The position numbers and the translations under genes are program-made. The notes under the pieces were generated by a model, which saw only the letters and a list, made by a program, of their open reading frames with translations, was not told where the DNA came from and ran no database searches. Source: Variovorax atrisoli 110B (GTDB lineage Bacteria > Pseudomonadota > Gammaproteobacteria > Burkholderiales > Burkholderiaceae_C). Taken from it: a stretch of 64,000 nt of DNA. Positions 7,176 through 15,687 of the stretch are shown here, piece after piece. How positions within the stretch are numbered: position 1 is the stretch's first letter; each line of letters starts with the position of its first letter. The stretch lies in NCBI RefSeq assembly GCF_000382045.1, contig NZ_KB907462.1, positions 1 to 64,000 on the forward strand, given 5' to 3'.

Positions 7176-7829
7176 TCAGCGAGTGTCCCGGCGCAGGAAC
7201 ACATGCGTGGCGCGCTCGCCTGCGACCTGCCTGTCGCAGCGGTAGTCCAGCGCCGGCAGATCGAGCCCCTCGAACAGCGCCTCGCCCTTGCCCAGCAGCA
7301 CCGGCCGCACGGCAAGGTGCAGCTCGTCGATCAGGCCGGCCTTGAGGTACTCGCGCACGGTCGCCACGCCGCCGCCCACGCGCACGTCGCGCTCGCCCGC
7401 GGCGGCGCGCGCCTGCGCCAGCGCCTCGTGGATGCCGCCGGTGACGAAGTGGAAGGTGGTGCCGCCCTTCATGGTCAGCGGCGCGCGGGCATGGTGCGTG
7501 AGCACGAAGACCGGCACGTGGTAGGGCGGCTCGTCGCCCCACCAGCCTTTCCAACTCTCGTCGGGCCAGGGGCCGCGCACCGGCCCGAACATGTTGCGCC
7601 CGAGAATCCAGGCGCCCATCTCGGCGAAGCCCTGTTCGGCGATCTGGTTGTCGATGCCGGTCTCGCCGGCCTCGCCCGTCTTCTGCATCTGCTGCCAGAC
7701 GCGCGTGGGAAAGAACCAGTCCATGAGCTCCGGCCCGCGGATGCCCAGCGGGTTCTCCAGGCTCTGCTGCGGACCGGCGGCATAGCCGTCGAGCGAAACG
7801 CCGAAACTGCGTACGAGCAATCGGGTCAT
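7176..7829 (-). CDS. RibD C-terminal-like (dihydrofolate-reductase-fold) protein
   Basis: 217 aa from the ATG at 7829, which has AGGAGA about 8 nt upstream. The fold is that of the RibD_C/YwjB reductases: an N-terminal V-R-S-F-G-V-S-L-D-G-Y-A strand, a GAWILGRNMFG segment (about residues 73-83), a V-G-G-G-V-A-T nucleotide-binding turn (about 152-158) and L-I-D-E-L-H-L near 170. Such stand-alone proteins are often annotated as dihydrofolate reductase; the true substrate is unknown. It lies downstream of a flavin monooxygenase on the same strand, with a 13-bp tandem repeat between them. Confidence 0.82.
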   Translation of the reverse strand: MTRLLVRSFGVSLDGYAAGPQQSLENPLGIRGPELMDWFFPTRVWQQMQKTGEAGETGIDNQIAEQGFAEMGAWILGRNMFGPVRGPWPDESWKGWWGDEPPYHVPVFVLTHHARAPLTMKGGTTFHFVTGGIHEALAQARAAAGERDVRVGGGVATVREYLKAGLIDELHLAVRPVLLGKGEALFEGLDLPALDYRCDRQVAGERATHVFLRRDTR

Positions 7830-7882
7830 GCATGCGTCTCCTGTGGAAGGAAAGCGGCAGTCTACGCCGACGCTGGGGCGAC

Positions 7883-7934
7883 CGGGCTGCACTTGCGGGC
7901 TGCACTTGCGGGCTGCACCTGCGGGCTGCGCCGC
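7883..7934. repeat. 13-bp tandem repeat, about 4 copies
   Basis: CGGGCTGCACTTG occurs at 7883, 7896 and, with one change, 7909, followed by a partial copy at 7922. It sits between the RibD-like gene and the monooxygenase stop. No spacers are present, so it is not CRISPR. Confidence 0.8.
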
Positions 7935-7940
7935 AGCGCA

Positions 7941-9452
7941 TCACGCGCGCCCGGCCTGCGGGCCGGGAGGGCCGAACCAGGTCGACATCGCCTCGTGGAG
8001 GCCATCCGATGTTCCCTCGCCCACCCATGCCACGTGCCCGTCGGGCCTGATCAGCACCGCCGCGGGCGCGCCGACAGTGCCGATCGCGGGCAACTCCCAG
8101 GGGCCGTCGTACCTGCCGTGAACCAGCCTGACGCGGCCCGACCACGGCGCGACATCGAGACGCCCCGGCGTCGCCAGGTCCAGCAGCACGGGCCGCGCGT
8201 CGTGCAGCAGCGCGAACACGCGCACGGGGCCTTCGGGGGTGACCAGGTCGAGGTCGGGCATGCGGCGGCCGACCAGGGGGTGCGTCCCTGGCAGGTCGTA
8301 GCGGATGCCCAGTCCGGACATCTCGGCGGCGACGCGCTTGCGCGGCTCCTCCATGCCGAGCAGCTCCAGCACGACTTCGCGCAGCGCCTCGGTGCGATCG
8401 TCGGTGCGCTGAAGGGCGACCTGAGCCATCGTCGTGCGCAGCACGCGCGCCGCGACCGGGTGCCGCTCGCGGTGATAGGTGTCGAGCAGGCTGTCGGGCG
8501 AAACGCCCTTGACCACCTGGGCGAGCTTCCACCCGAGGTTCACCGCGTCCTGCACGCTCGTGTTGAGGCCCTGACCGCCCACCGGCGAGTGCACGTGCGC
8601 GGCATCGCCGGCCAGCAGGACGCGGCCCTTGCGGTAGCTCTCGGCCTGGCGCGACATGTCGGTGAACCGGGAGATCCATTTCAGGCCGTGGATCCCGTAG
8701 TCGGTACCGCACAGCTCGACGAGCGCCGAGCGGAGGTCGTCGAGCGTGGGCTCGGCCGTGGCATTGGCGGTTTCTTCAGTCACCATCACGCCGATCGGCC
8801 CCTCCTGGGCATAGACGATCTTGCCGTCGCGGATCTCGTACTGCTCCCTGCTGAAGGCATGGATGCCGCGGGCCGTGCGATGCACGCCCAGCGGCGGCTC
8901 CTCGGTCATCTCCGCCTCGGCGAGGATGCTGCTGGTCGTAGCCTCCCATCCCGGAAACGCGATGCCGGCCGTCTTGCGCACGAGGCTGCGGCCGCCGTCG
9001 CAGCCGACGAGATACGCGGCGCGCAACGCTTCGCCCCCGGAAAGCTCGATGGTGACGCCCGCGTCGTCCTGCACGAAGCCCGCCAGGTCGCGCCCTCGGT
9101 AGATCGGCACCGCGAGCTCGTCGATCCACGCGGCGAGGATGCGCTCGATGTGCTTCTGCCTGAGTGCCAGCCCGTAGTTGTGCCGGGTCGGGAAGTCGCT
9201 GATGTCCAGTCGGGTGACGGCGAACCCCGTGACCTGGGCCTTCTGCCCCTGCGCGAGGAACCGCTCGACGATGCCGCGCTGGTCCAGGACCTCGAGCGAG
9301 CGCGAACTCAGGCCGCCGGCGCGCGAGCCTGCAAGCGCCTGGTCCGGGCGGCGCTCGACGATGGCGACGTCGACGCCTGCCAGGGCCAGTTCGCCAGCGA
9401 GCATCAGGCCCGTCGGCCCCGCGCCGGCGATCACGACTGCATGTTCTTTCAT
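7941..9452 (-). CDS. FAD-dependent monooxygenase (PheA/TfdB-like)
   Basis: 503 aa from ATG 9452, which has AAAGGA about 9 nt upstream. The start six codons further up lacks such a site. The aromatic hydroxylase signatures are present in order: GAGPTGL at about residue 10 (dinucleotide binding), a GCDGGRS motif (about 152), GDAAHVHSPVGGQGLN (about 281-296, flavin and active-site GD motif), and a C-terminal thioredoxin-like domain. It is NAD(P)H-dependent by family. Phenolics, polyketides and rifamycin (Rox) are among the substrates of relatives; the substrate here is not predicted. Confidence 0.88.
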   Translation of the reverse strand: MKEHAVVIAGAGPTGLMLAGELALAGVDVAIVERRPDQALAGSRAGGLSSRSLEVLDQRGIVERFLAQGQKAQVTGFAVTRLDISDFPTRHNYGLALRQKHIERILAAWIDELAVPIYRGRDLAGFVQDDAGVTIELSGGEALRAAYLVGCDGGRSLVRKTAGIAFPGWEATTSSILAEAEMTEEPPLGVHRTARGIHAFSREQYEIRDGKIVYAQEGPIGVMVTEETANATAEPTLDDLRSALVELCGTDYGIHGLKWISRFTDMSRQAESYRKGRVLLAGDAAHVHSPVGGQGLNTSVQDAVNLGWKLAQVVKGVSPDSLLDTYHRERHPVAARVLRTTMAQVALQRTDDRTEALREVVLELLGMEEPRKRVAAEMSGLGIRYDLPGTHPLVGRRMPDLDLVTPEGPVRVFALLHDARPVLLDLATPGRLDVAPWSGRVRLVHGRYDGPWELPAIGTVGAPAAVLIRPDGHVAWVGEGTSDGLHEAMSTWFGPPGPQAGRA

Positions 9453-9660
9453 CCGTGAATCCTTTTTCATTTGCTCACAAGTGAATGGGAGGTGAACGGC
9501 AATGGTTGCCCGGACATGCGCGAAGGATCGCGAACGCCGCAGCAGGCCGCGCGGCGCAGTGACATTTGGGAACGTTCTTCACCGTCACGATGTGCGCGGT
9601 ATCGGGTCGCCGTCCGTTGGAAGCGCATCAGGGCGATTCCCGCCCTCTGGAGTTGAAAAA

Positions 9661-10032
9661 ATGATTCTCTCGCGAACCGTCTTCAAGCTCGCCGCTGCAG
9701 GCCTCGTTGCCGCCGGCGCCCTGACCGTCGCCGCATCGGCCAACGCCGGCACCAGCTGGTCCGTCGGCATCAACGTCCCCGGCGTGGTCGTGAGCGAGCC
9801 GGCGCCGGTCTACTACGAGCCGGCGCCCGTCTACACCCATCCGGCGCCGACCGACTACCAGGCTCCGCGTCCGGTCTACTCCGTTCCGCCGCCCGTCTAC
9901 TACGACCCGGCCGCGCGCTGGGAGGAACGTCGCGCCGAGCGCTGGGAAGAGCGCCGTGCCGAGCGTCGCGAATGGCGCCGCCGCCAGTGGGAGCGCGAGC
10001 AGTACCGCCGCTACTACGAGGATCGCGACTGA
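9661..10032 (+). CDS. Small secreted PXPV-rich, Arg-rich protein
   Basis: 123 aa. A signal peptide (about residues 1-28, ending ASANA) precedes a region of repeated tyrosine/proline units (YYEPAPVY, YTHPAPT, VYSVPPPVYY). The C-terminus is strongly charged, with two copies of RWEERRAE followed by an Arg/Tyr/Glu tail. A GGAG lies 8-9 nt before the ATG. It is a typical low-complexity envelope protein of betaproteobacteria with no assigned function. The neighbours on both sides are on the other strand and probably unrelated. Confidence 0.72.
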   Translation: MILSRTVFKLAAAGLVAAGALTVAASANAGTSWSVGINVPGVVVSEPAPVYYEPAPVYTHPAPTDYQAPRPVYSVPPPVYYDPAARWEERRAERWEERRAERREWRRRQWEREQYRRYYEDRD

Positions 10033-10077
10033 GGCCGGCCGCCTCGCGCGCAGGGCCGCCTCGTCGGTACCTGCGCT

Positions 10078-11004
10078 TCAGCTTTGCGCGGGCAACGGCC
10101 TCGTGAGCGCCGCGGGCGCGACCTGTCGACCGACCAGCCCGCCCACCGCCAGCAGCGCGAGCACATAGGGCAAGGCGATCAGCAGGGCGCTGGGCACCTC
10201 GATGCCCATCGCTGGAAGCTGGAACTGCAGCGCAGTGGCGGCTCCGAAGAGGCAGCAGGCCATGACGGTCCGGCCGAGGCGCCAGTTGCCGAAGATCACC
10301 GCCGCGATCGCCAAGTAGCCGGCGCCGCCGGTCATGCCTTCCGTGAAGGTGTGGATGTCACCGATCGACAGGAAGCAGCCCGCCAGCGCGGACATGAAGC
10401 CGGTGAACAGCACGGCGCCGTAGCGGATGCGGCTCACCTTCAACCCCGAATGGCTCGCCGCCTGCGGCGACGTGCCCGCGGCATGGATCGCAAGGCCGAG
10501 CGCGGTGGCGCGCATCACCCAGCCCACGAGCACGATCAGCACGATGGCGGCATAGAGCAGCCATGCCTGCCGGAAGACCTGTTCGCCCAGGTGCGGGATC
10601 TCCGACAGCCCGGGCGGCGCCCACTTGTCCAGGCCCGGGATCTCGGCGCGCGAGCGGCTGCCGAAGATCGCCCGGTAACCCAGGGTTGTCGCGCCGAGCA
10701 CCAGGATGTTGATGCCGATGCCGGTGACGATCTGGTTGGCGCGCAGCGTGATGCTCAGGAAGGCCTGCAGCCACGCGATGGGCAGCACGCACAGCACGCC
10801 GCAGAGCAGGCCGAGCAACGGCGAGCCGGTGGCCCACGAGGCCGTGGCGCCTGCGAAGGCGCCCGCCAGCATGAGGCCCTCCACGCTCATGTTGAGCACG
10901 CCGGCCCGTTCGCTCACGAGCTCGCCGGTGGCGGCGAGCAGCAGCGGCGCGGCGAGCCGGATGCTCGAGCCGACGAAGACGGCGGCCAGTTCGGGATCGA
11001 TCAT
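10078..11004 (-). CDS. ABC permease, BMP-type nucleoside-like importer (second permease)
   Basis: 308 aa, about 8-10 membrane helices. The E-R-A-G-V-L-N-M-S-V-E-G-L-M segment near residue 32 and A-N-Q-I-V-T-G-I-G-I-N-I are characteristic of branched-chain/nucleoside-type permeases (YufQ, NupQ). It overlaps the first permease by four bases (ATGA) and is the last gene of a binding-protein, ATPase, permease, permease operon. It should form the membrane heterodimer with the 11001 product. The ligand is probably a nucleoside or related heterocycle, by family. Confidence 0.88.
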   Translation of the reverse strand: MIDPELAAVFVGSSIRLAAPLLLAATGELVSERAGVLNMSVEGLMLAGAFAGATASWATGSPLLGLLCGVLCVLPIAWLQAFLSITLRANQIVTGIGINILVLGATTLGYRAIFGSRSRAEIPGLDKWAPPGLSEIPHLGEQVFRQAWLLYAAIVLIVLVGWVMRATALGLAIHAAGTSPQAASHSGLKVSRIRYGAVLFTGFMSALAGCFLSIGDIHTFTEGMTGGAGYLAIAAVIFGNWRLGRTVMACCLFGAATALQFQLPAMGIEVPSALLIALPYVLALLAVGGLVGRQVAPAALTRPLPAQS

Positions 11005-12083
11005 TTGCGTCGCGCCTCCATGCGCTGGATGCCGATGGCTGCCCCGGCGAGCGTCACGATGATGAGACCCTGGATCACCACGACCAGGGCGGTGGGCACC
11101 TGCGCCACCATTTCCATGTTGATCCCGCCCGAACGCAGGAAGCCGAAGAGCAGCGAGCCCGCGACCACGCCTGTCGCGCTGCCGCGTGCGAGCAGGCCCA
11201 CCACCAGGCCGTCGAAGCCGTAGCCCGACGAGAAGCCGGCCTTGAGCGTGTACTGCTCGCCCTGCAGCATGAAGGCGCCGGCGAGTCCGCCGAAGGCGCC
11301 GGCTGCGCAGAGCGCGCCGATGGCGAGGCGGTCGATGGGCATGCCGGCGCGGCGGGCCGCACGCGGGTTCAGGCCGGTCGCGCGCAGCTGCAGTCCCGTC
11401 ACCGTGCGGTTGAGCAGCAGCGCCACCGCCACCGCCAGCACCACCCCGATCAGCAGGCCGATGTGCAGCGGCGTGCCCGCGTCGCCGGTGAGCAGCGGCA
11501 GCTGGGTCGCCACCGGGATCTCCAGCGACTCGGGCAGCGTCGCGCTGCTCGTCATCGGCCGGCGCAGCAGGTGCTCGGACTGCACGCTGCCGTACACCAT
11601 CCAGATGGCGATGAAGGACAGCAGCAAGGTCGCGATGACCTCGTTGGTGCCCATCTTGACGCGCAGGACGCCGGCGATGCCGCCCCAGAGCGCGCCCGCC
11701 GCGCAGGCGCCGAGCATCGGAACGATGAAGGCCAGCCCCCACGGCAGCTGCGCCACGGGCGGCCACAGCGCGAGTGCCGTGGCCGTGATGCCGCCGACGG
11801 CAATCTGCCCTTCTCCGCCCACGTTCGTGAGGTTCGCGCGCTCGGCCAGGATGAAACCCAGGCCGACCAGCATGAGCACCAGCGCACGGTTGATCGAGGC
11901 AGCCAGCGCATAGGACGAGCCCCAGGCGCCGTCCGCGAACGCGGCAACGGCATCGCCCACGGGCACGCCGAGCGCGGCGATCAGCAAGGCACCGACGCCG
12001 AAGGCCAGCAGCACGGCGGCTGCCGAGACCTGCAGGGCGGGGGTCGGCCTGAGCCGCGACCAGGCAAGTACAGGACCGCTCAT
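11001..12083 (-). CDS. ABC permease, BMP-type nucleoside-like importer (first permease)
   Basis: 360 aa integral membrane protein of the YufP/NupP class. Family landmarks are L-A-E-R-A-N-L-T-N-V-G-G-E-G-Q (about residues 78-92), K-M-G-T-N-E-V-I-A-T-L and G-L-N-P-R-A-A-R-R-A-G-M. It overlaps both neighbours by four bases: the ATPase stop upstream and the second permease start downstream. This indicates translational coupling within one transcript running leftward from about 14712. Confidence 0.88.
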   Translation of the reverse strand: MSGPVLAWSRLRPTPALQVSAAAVLLAFGVGALLIAALGVPVGDAVAAFADGAWGSSYALAASINRALVLMLVGLGFILAERANLTNVGGEGQIAVGGITATALALWPPVAQLPWGLAFIVPMLGACAAGALWGGIAGVLRVKMGTNEVIATLLLSFIAIWMVYGSVQSEHLLRRPMTSSATLPESLEIPVATQLPLLTGDAGTPLHIGLLIGVVLAVAVALLLNRTVTGLQLRATGLNPRAARRAGMPIDRLAIGALCAAGAFGGLAGAFMLQGEQYTLKAGFSSGYGFDGLVVGLLARGSATGVVAGSLLFGFLRSGGINMEMVAQVPTALVVVIQGLIIVTLAGAAIGIQRMEARRK

Positions 12084-13729
12084 GGGGCGACCTCCTCTGC
12101 AACATCCTCCTTGTCACGGTGCCCGGCCATCCAGGCACCGATGCGCGCCCGGTCCGCGCCCGCCGTGGGGCATGCGCCCATCACCCGGCCCCGGTAGAGC
12201 ACCAGCACGCGGTCGGCGACGCTCAGCAGTTCGTCGAGCTCCGACGAGATGAGCAGCACGCCGACCCCGCGGTCCGCGGCGGCCCGGATGTGGCCGTAGA
12301 CGGCCTCGACCGCGCCGACATCCAGGCCGCGCGTGGGCTGCGCCGCCAGCAGGAAGCGCAGGCCCTCGAGCGTGAGCTCGCGCGCGAGCACCGCCTTCTG
12401 CTGGTTGCCGCCCGAAAGGCCTCCGAATAGCACGTCGGGGCTGGCGGCGCGCACGTCGTAGCGCTGCATGAGGTCGAGCGCCTCACGGCGCATGGCCGCG
12501 CGGTCGAGGAGGCCGAAGCGCCGGAACCGGTCCAGGCGGTCGAGCATGATGTTCTCTGCGACGTTCATGCCTGTCACGCAGGCCAGCGCGTGCCGGTCTT
12601 CGGGCACCACGCCGCAGCCTGCGGCGCTGAGCTGGCGCGGCGTGGCGCGCGTCATCTCCTCGCCGCAGACGAAATAGCGCCCCTCGGTGGGACGCAGCAT
12701 TCCCGAAAGCACCGCGCCCAGCTCGCTCTGGCCATTGCCCTCGACGCCGGCGATGGCCACGATCTCGCCCGGCTCCACCAGCAGGGTGAAGTTGTCCAGG
12801 CGCACCACGCCATCGGCGTCGCGCACGGTGAGGCCGTCGGCCAGCAGCGCCGCCTCGCGCGTCGGGCTGCCCGGTGGAGGTGCCATCCGGGATGCTCGGG
12901 GAGCTTGAACGGAGGCGGCGGGCGCCTGCAGGTCGCGCTGGATCATCGCGCGCACCAGCGCGTCGATGTCCTGTGCGGGCGCGTCCGAGCGCGCCACCAC
13001 GCGGCCGCCGCGCAGCACGGTCGCACGCCGCGCTACGCGCTGGATCTCCGCCAGCTTGTGGGTGACCAGCACCACGCCGCAGCCCTGCTGCGCCACGCGC
13101 GTGCACACCGAGAGCAATGCCTCGATCTCCTGCGGCAGCAACACGGCGGTGGGTTCGTCGAGCACCAGCAGGCGCGGCTCGCGCACCAGGCACTTCACGA
13201 TTTCCACGCGCTGGCGCTCGCCCACCGACAGGTCCTGCACCTTCGCATGCGGATCGAGCGCGAGCCCGTAGCGCTCCCGCATCGCGGCGATGCGCGCCGC
13301 GCCGGCCTTGCGGTCAAGCACGCCGCGCACCTGGCCGAGCAGCAGGTTGTCCAGCACCGTCATGTCGGGCACGAGGCTGAAGTGCTGGTGAACCATCGCG
13401 ATCCCGTGCGAAAGGGCATCCGCCGGCGAGCGCGGGCGAAACGCCTCGCCGGCCAGCGTCATCTCGCCCGCGTCCGCGGCGTGCACGCCGAAGACGAGAT
13501 TGCACAGCGTGGACTTGCCGGCGCCGTTCTCGCCCAGCAGGCAGTGGACCTCGCCGGGATGGAGCGCCAGCGAGACGTCCTGCAGCGCCTGCAGCGCACC
13601 GAAGCGCTTGGACAGCCCCTCCAGCTTCAGCAGCGGCGCGGCGACCGGGGCTGCGGCAAGCCCCGGGCCGCCGTCGCTGATGCCGTCATGGAGGCCGTCA
13701 CCGGGGCCGATGGCGTGGCGCTCGCGCAT
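12080..13729 (-). CDS. ABC transporter ATPase (tandem domains), nucleoside-like importer
   Basis: 549 aa with two ATPase domains, as in YufO/NupO and sugar ABC proteins. Domain 1 has Walker A GENGAGKST (about 67-74), signature LSVGERQR and Walker B LLVLDEPTAV. Domain 2 has an altered Walker A (GVEGNGQSE), signature LSGGNQQK and LLAAQPTRGLD in place of a normal Walker B, so the second site is degenerate, as is usual in this class. The start overlaps the stop of the binding-protein gene (ATGA). An N-terminal extension of about 30 residues precedes the first domain; a later start is possible. Confidence 0.9.
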   Translation of the reverse strand: MRERHAIGPGDGLHDGISDGGPGLAAAPVAAPLLKLEGLSKRFGALQALQDVSLALHPGEVHCLLGENGAGKSTLCNLVFGVHAADAGEMTLAGEAFRPRSPADALSHGIAMVHQHFSLVPDMTVLDNLLLGQVRGVLDRKAGAARIAAMRERYGLALDPHAKVQDLSVGERQRVEIVKCLVREPRLLVLDEPTAVLLPQEIEALLSVCTRVAQQGCGVVLVTHKLAEIQRVARRATVLRGGRVVARSDAPAQDIDALVRAMIQRDLQAPAASVQAPRASRMAPPPGSPTREAALLADGLTVRDADGVVRLDNFTLLVEPGEIVAIAGVEGNGQSELGAVLSGMLRPTEGRYFVCGEEMTRATPRQLSAAGCGVVPEDRHALACVTGMNVAENIMLDRLDRFRRFGLLDRAAMRREALDLMQRYDVRAASPDVLFGGLSGGNQQKAVLARELTLEGLRFLLAAQPTRGLDVGAVEAVYGHIRAAADRGVGVLLISSELDELLSVADRVLVLYRGRVMGACPTAGADRARIGAWMAGHRDKEDVAEEVAP

Positions 13730-14712
13730 CAGCCCTCCAGCACCTTGATCTTGCCGGACAGGATGTCCTTCTTGATCTGCTCGAGCTTGGCCTTCTGTTC
13801 ATCGGTCGCCCCGCAGATGACCATGTCCGACGCGTTCGGTCCCATGGCCAGTCCGAAGGGCTTGTAGCCGGCCTTCCAGGTACCGCCGACGGCCTCCTTG
13901 ATGGCGTACTGCACCTGGTAGCCGACGCCGGTGATGCTGTAGGCGGGATAGAGCGGATCGGTGCCGCAGCGGTTGGTGTAGCTCCCGATGATCTTCGTGC
14001 CCTTCTCCTTGGCCGCCTGCTCCATGCCGCGCAGGCCGAGGTTCAGGATGTGATAGTGCACGTCGGCGCCCTGCGCGATGGCCGCCAGCGTGGCTTCCTT
14101 GGCCTTGGCCACGTTGTCGAAGTCGCCGGTGTAGTTCTCGAAGTACTTGATGCCGGGCTTGATGTACCTGGCGCCGTTGCCGAACTCCTTGCCGGCGTTG
14201 ACGATGGACGGGATCTCCATGCCGCCCACGTAGCTCACCGCGCCGTTCTTCGAGAGCATCGCAGCGGCGGCGCCCGCGACGAAGGCGATCTCGGCCTGCT
14301 TGACGTCGTAGCCGGCCACGTTGGCCGTCTCCTCGGCCTTGTTGCCGCCGACGATCGAGAAGTGCGTCTTGGGGAAGCGCTTGGCCACCTTGAGCACGGC
14401 CGCCTGGGTCTGGCCGCCGACGCCGATCACGAGCGCGTTCTTGCTGGCCAGGTTGGTCAGCGCCTGCTCCATGTCGGCGTAGTTGATGTTCTCGATCATC
14501 TGCACCTTGATCCTGGCACCGTACTCCTTCTGTGCGGCCACGAGGCCGTCGTAGCCGGACTCCATCCATCCCTTGTCCGACTTGGAACCGGGAATGAGGA
14601 TGCCGACCGCGATCGGATCGGCGGCCGAGGCCGGCAGGCTCAGCACGAGGGTGGTGAAGGCGCTGACGCCTGCGAGGACGGCGGCGCGGCGGGAGAGGGA
14701 CGGAATCTGCAT
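13729..14712 (-). CDS. BMP-family substrate-binding protein
   Basis: 327 aa. A signal peptide (about residues 1-30, with RRAAV and ending ASA) precedes a Bmp/PnrA-like periplasmic domain: the G-S-K-S-D-K-G-W-M-E-S-G-Y ligand region near 43-55, an N-x-N-Y-A-D segment, S-I-V-G-G-N (about 117-122) and the Y-I-K-P-G-I-K / N-Y-T-G-D-F block. Characterised relatives bind purine nucleosides. It is the first gene of the importer operon, and the divergent region to its right holds an inverted repeat that may be the regulator site. The ligand here is inferred only from the family. Confidence 0.9.
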   Translation of the reverse strand: MQIPSLSRRAAVLAGVSAFTTLVLSLPASAADPIAVGILIPGSKSDKGWMESGYDGLVAAQKEYGARIKVQMIENINYADMEQALTNLASKNALVIGVGGQTQAAVLKVAKRFPKTHFSIVGGNKAEETANVAGYDVKQAEIAFVAGAAAAMLSKNGAVSYVGGMEIPSIVNAGKEFGNGARYIKPGIKYFENYTGDFDNVAKAKEATLAAIAQGADVHYHILNLGLRGMEQAAKEKGTKIIGSYTNRCGTDPLYPAYSITGVGYQVQYAIKEAVGGTWKAGYKPFGLAMGPNASDMVICGATDEQKAKLEQIKKDILSGKIKVLEG

Positions 14713-14738
14713 GGCATGCCTTTCGCTAGTTGGAGGGT

Positions 14739-14760
14739 TAAGTAACTAATCAATTACTTA
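14739..14760. promoter_or_regulatory. Candidate TetR operator between the divergent arms
   Basis: Perfect 7-bp inverted arms TAAGTAA and TTACTTA are separated by 8 nt in AT-rich sequence, 26 bp upstream of the importer operon and about 130 bp upstream of the hydrolase operon. A TetR-family gene lies in the rightward operon (16889). Position and symmetry suggest an operator controlling at least the importer. Confidence 0.5.
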
Positions 14761-14889
14761 CCGACAACGCATCGCAATAACAGTGCCAGTGAATTCGCCG
14801 ATTTTTTGCCGCATATCGGTGCGGCGACCGCAACGAATGCACCAGCCTGCGGCGATGCGCCCTTCGCCCGCACACCACCGGAGCCTTTG

Positions 14890-15687
14890 ATGAAACGCCA
14901 CCCCTATCTTCCCGATGCCCGGCCCGACGGCGCCCTGGGCCTGGGCCAGCAGTACTACTGGGTCGCCAGCGAGCGCGAGGTCGACATGTCCGTGGAGCCG
15001 CCCGCGCCGCTGCGCGCCCGGGTGCAGGCGCAGCCGCAGAACGTGGTGCTCGACCTGCGCCGCACGGCCATCGTCATCATCGACCTGCAGAACGACTTCT
15101 GCACCGAGGGCGGATGGGTCGACCACATCGGCGGCAACTACGCGGCGGACCGCACGCCGATCGCGCCGCTGCAGAAGCTGCTGCCCGGGCTGCGCCGTGC
15201 CGGCGTGCCGGTCGTCTGGGTCAACTGGGGCAACCGCCCGGACCTGGCCAACATGCCGCCCAACCAGATCCATCTGTACAAGAACAGCGGCACGGGCGTC
15301 GGCCTGGGCGACCCGCTGCCCGGCGGCAAGGGCCACGTGCTGCAGAAGGACTCGTGGGCCGCGGCCATCGTGGACGAGCTCGCACCGCACGAGGGCGACT
15401 TCCTGGTCGACAAGCACCGCATCAGCGGCTTCTGGGACACGCCGCTGGACAGCATCCTGCGCAACCTCGGGGTGCGCAGCATCCTCTTCGCGGGCTGCAA
15501 CACCGACCAGTGCGTGCTGCACACGCTCACCGACGCCAACTTCCTGGGCTACGGCTGCGTGATGCTGAGCGACTGCTGCGCCACGAGCTCGCCGGACTTC
15601 TGCACCGAGGCGACGATCTGGAACGTCAAGAAGTGCTTCGGCTTCGTGACCGACTCGGCCGCCGTGCTCGCGGCGCTGCCCGCCTGA
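14890..15687 (+). CDS. Isochorismatase-like cysteine hydrolase
   Basis: 265 aa. Start at 14890 follows CGGAG. The family triad is visible: Asp in VIIDLQNDF (about residues 61-69), Lys in the VDKHRISGFWDT block, and the nucleophile Cys208 in GCNTDQCVLHTLTDA. Relatives include RutB (ureidoacrylate amidohydrolase), biuret hydrolase and N-carbamoylsarcosine amidase, so a C-N bond of a ureide or amide is the likely target. TGATG overlap couples it to the amidase that follows. It lies in a divergent arrangement with a nucleoside-like importer, which suggests cleavage of an imported heterocycle-derived compound. Confidence 0.85.
   Translation: MKRHPYLPDARPDGALGLGQQYYWVASEREVDMSVEPPAPLRARVQAQPQNVVLDLRRTAIVIIDLQNDFCTEGGWVDHIGGNYAADRTPIAPLQKLLPGLRRAGVPVVWVNWGNRPDLANMPPNQIHLYKNSGTGVGLGDPLPGGKGHVLQKDSWAAAIVDELAPHEGDFLVDKHRISGFWDTPLDSILRNLGVRSILFAGCNTDQCVLHTLTDANFLGYGCVMLSDCCATSSPDFCTEATIWNVKKCFGFVTDSAAVLAALPA

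Noticed and set aside
7883..7934. Direct repeats considered as a CRISPR array
   Set aside because: The 13-bp units are contiguous with no spacers and there are no cas genes.
7080..9458. A 792-residue open frame on the plus strand
   Set aside because: It is antisense to the RibD-like and monooxygenase genes, both with full motif sets, and its own sequence is low-complexity.
10033..10077. Terminator between the secreted protein and the permease
   Set aside because: No stem long enough to call could be found in the 45 bp.
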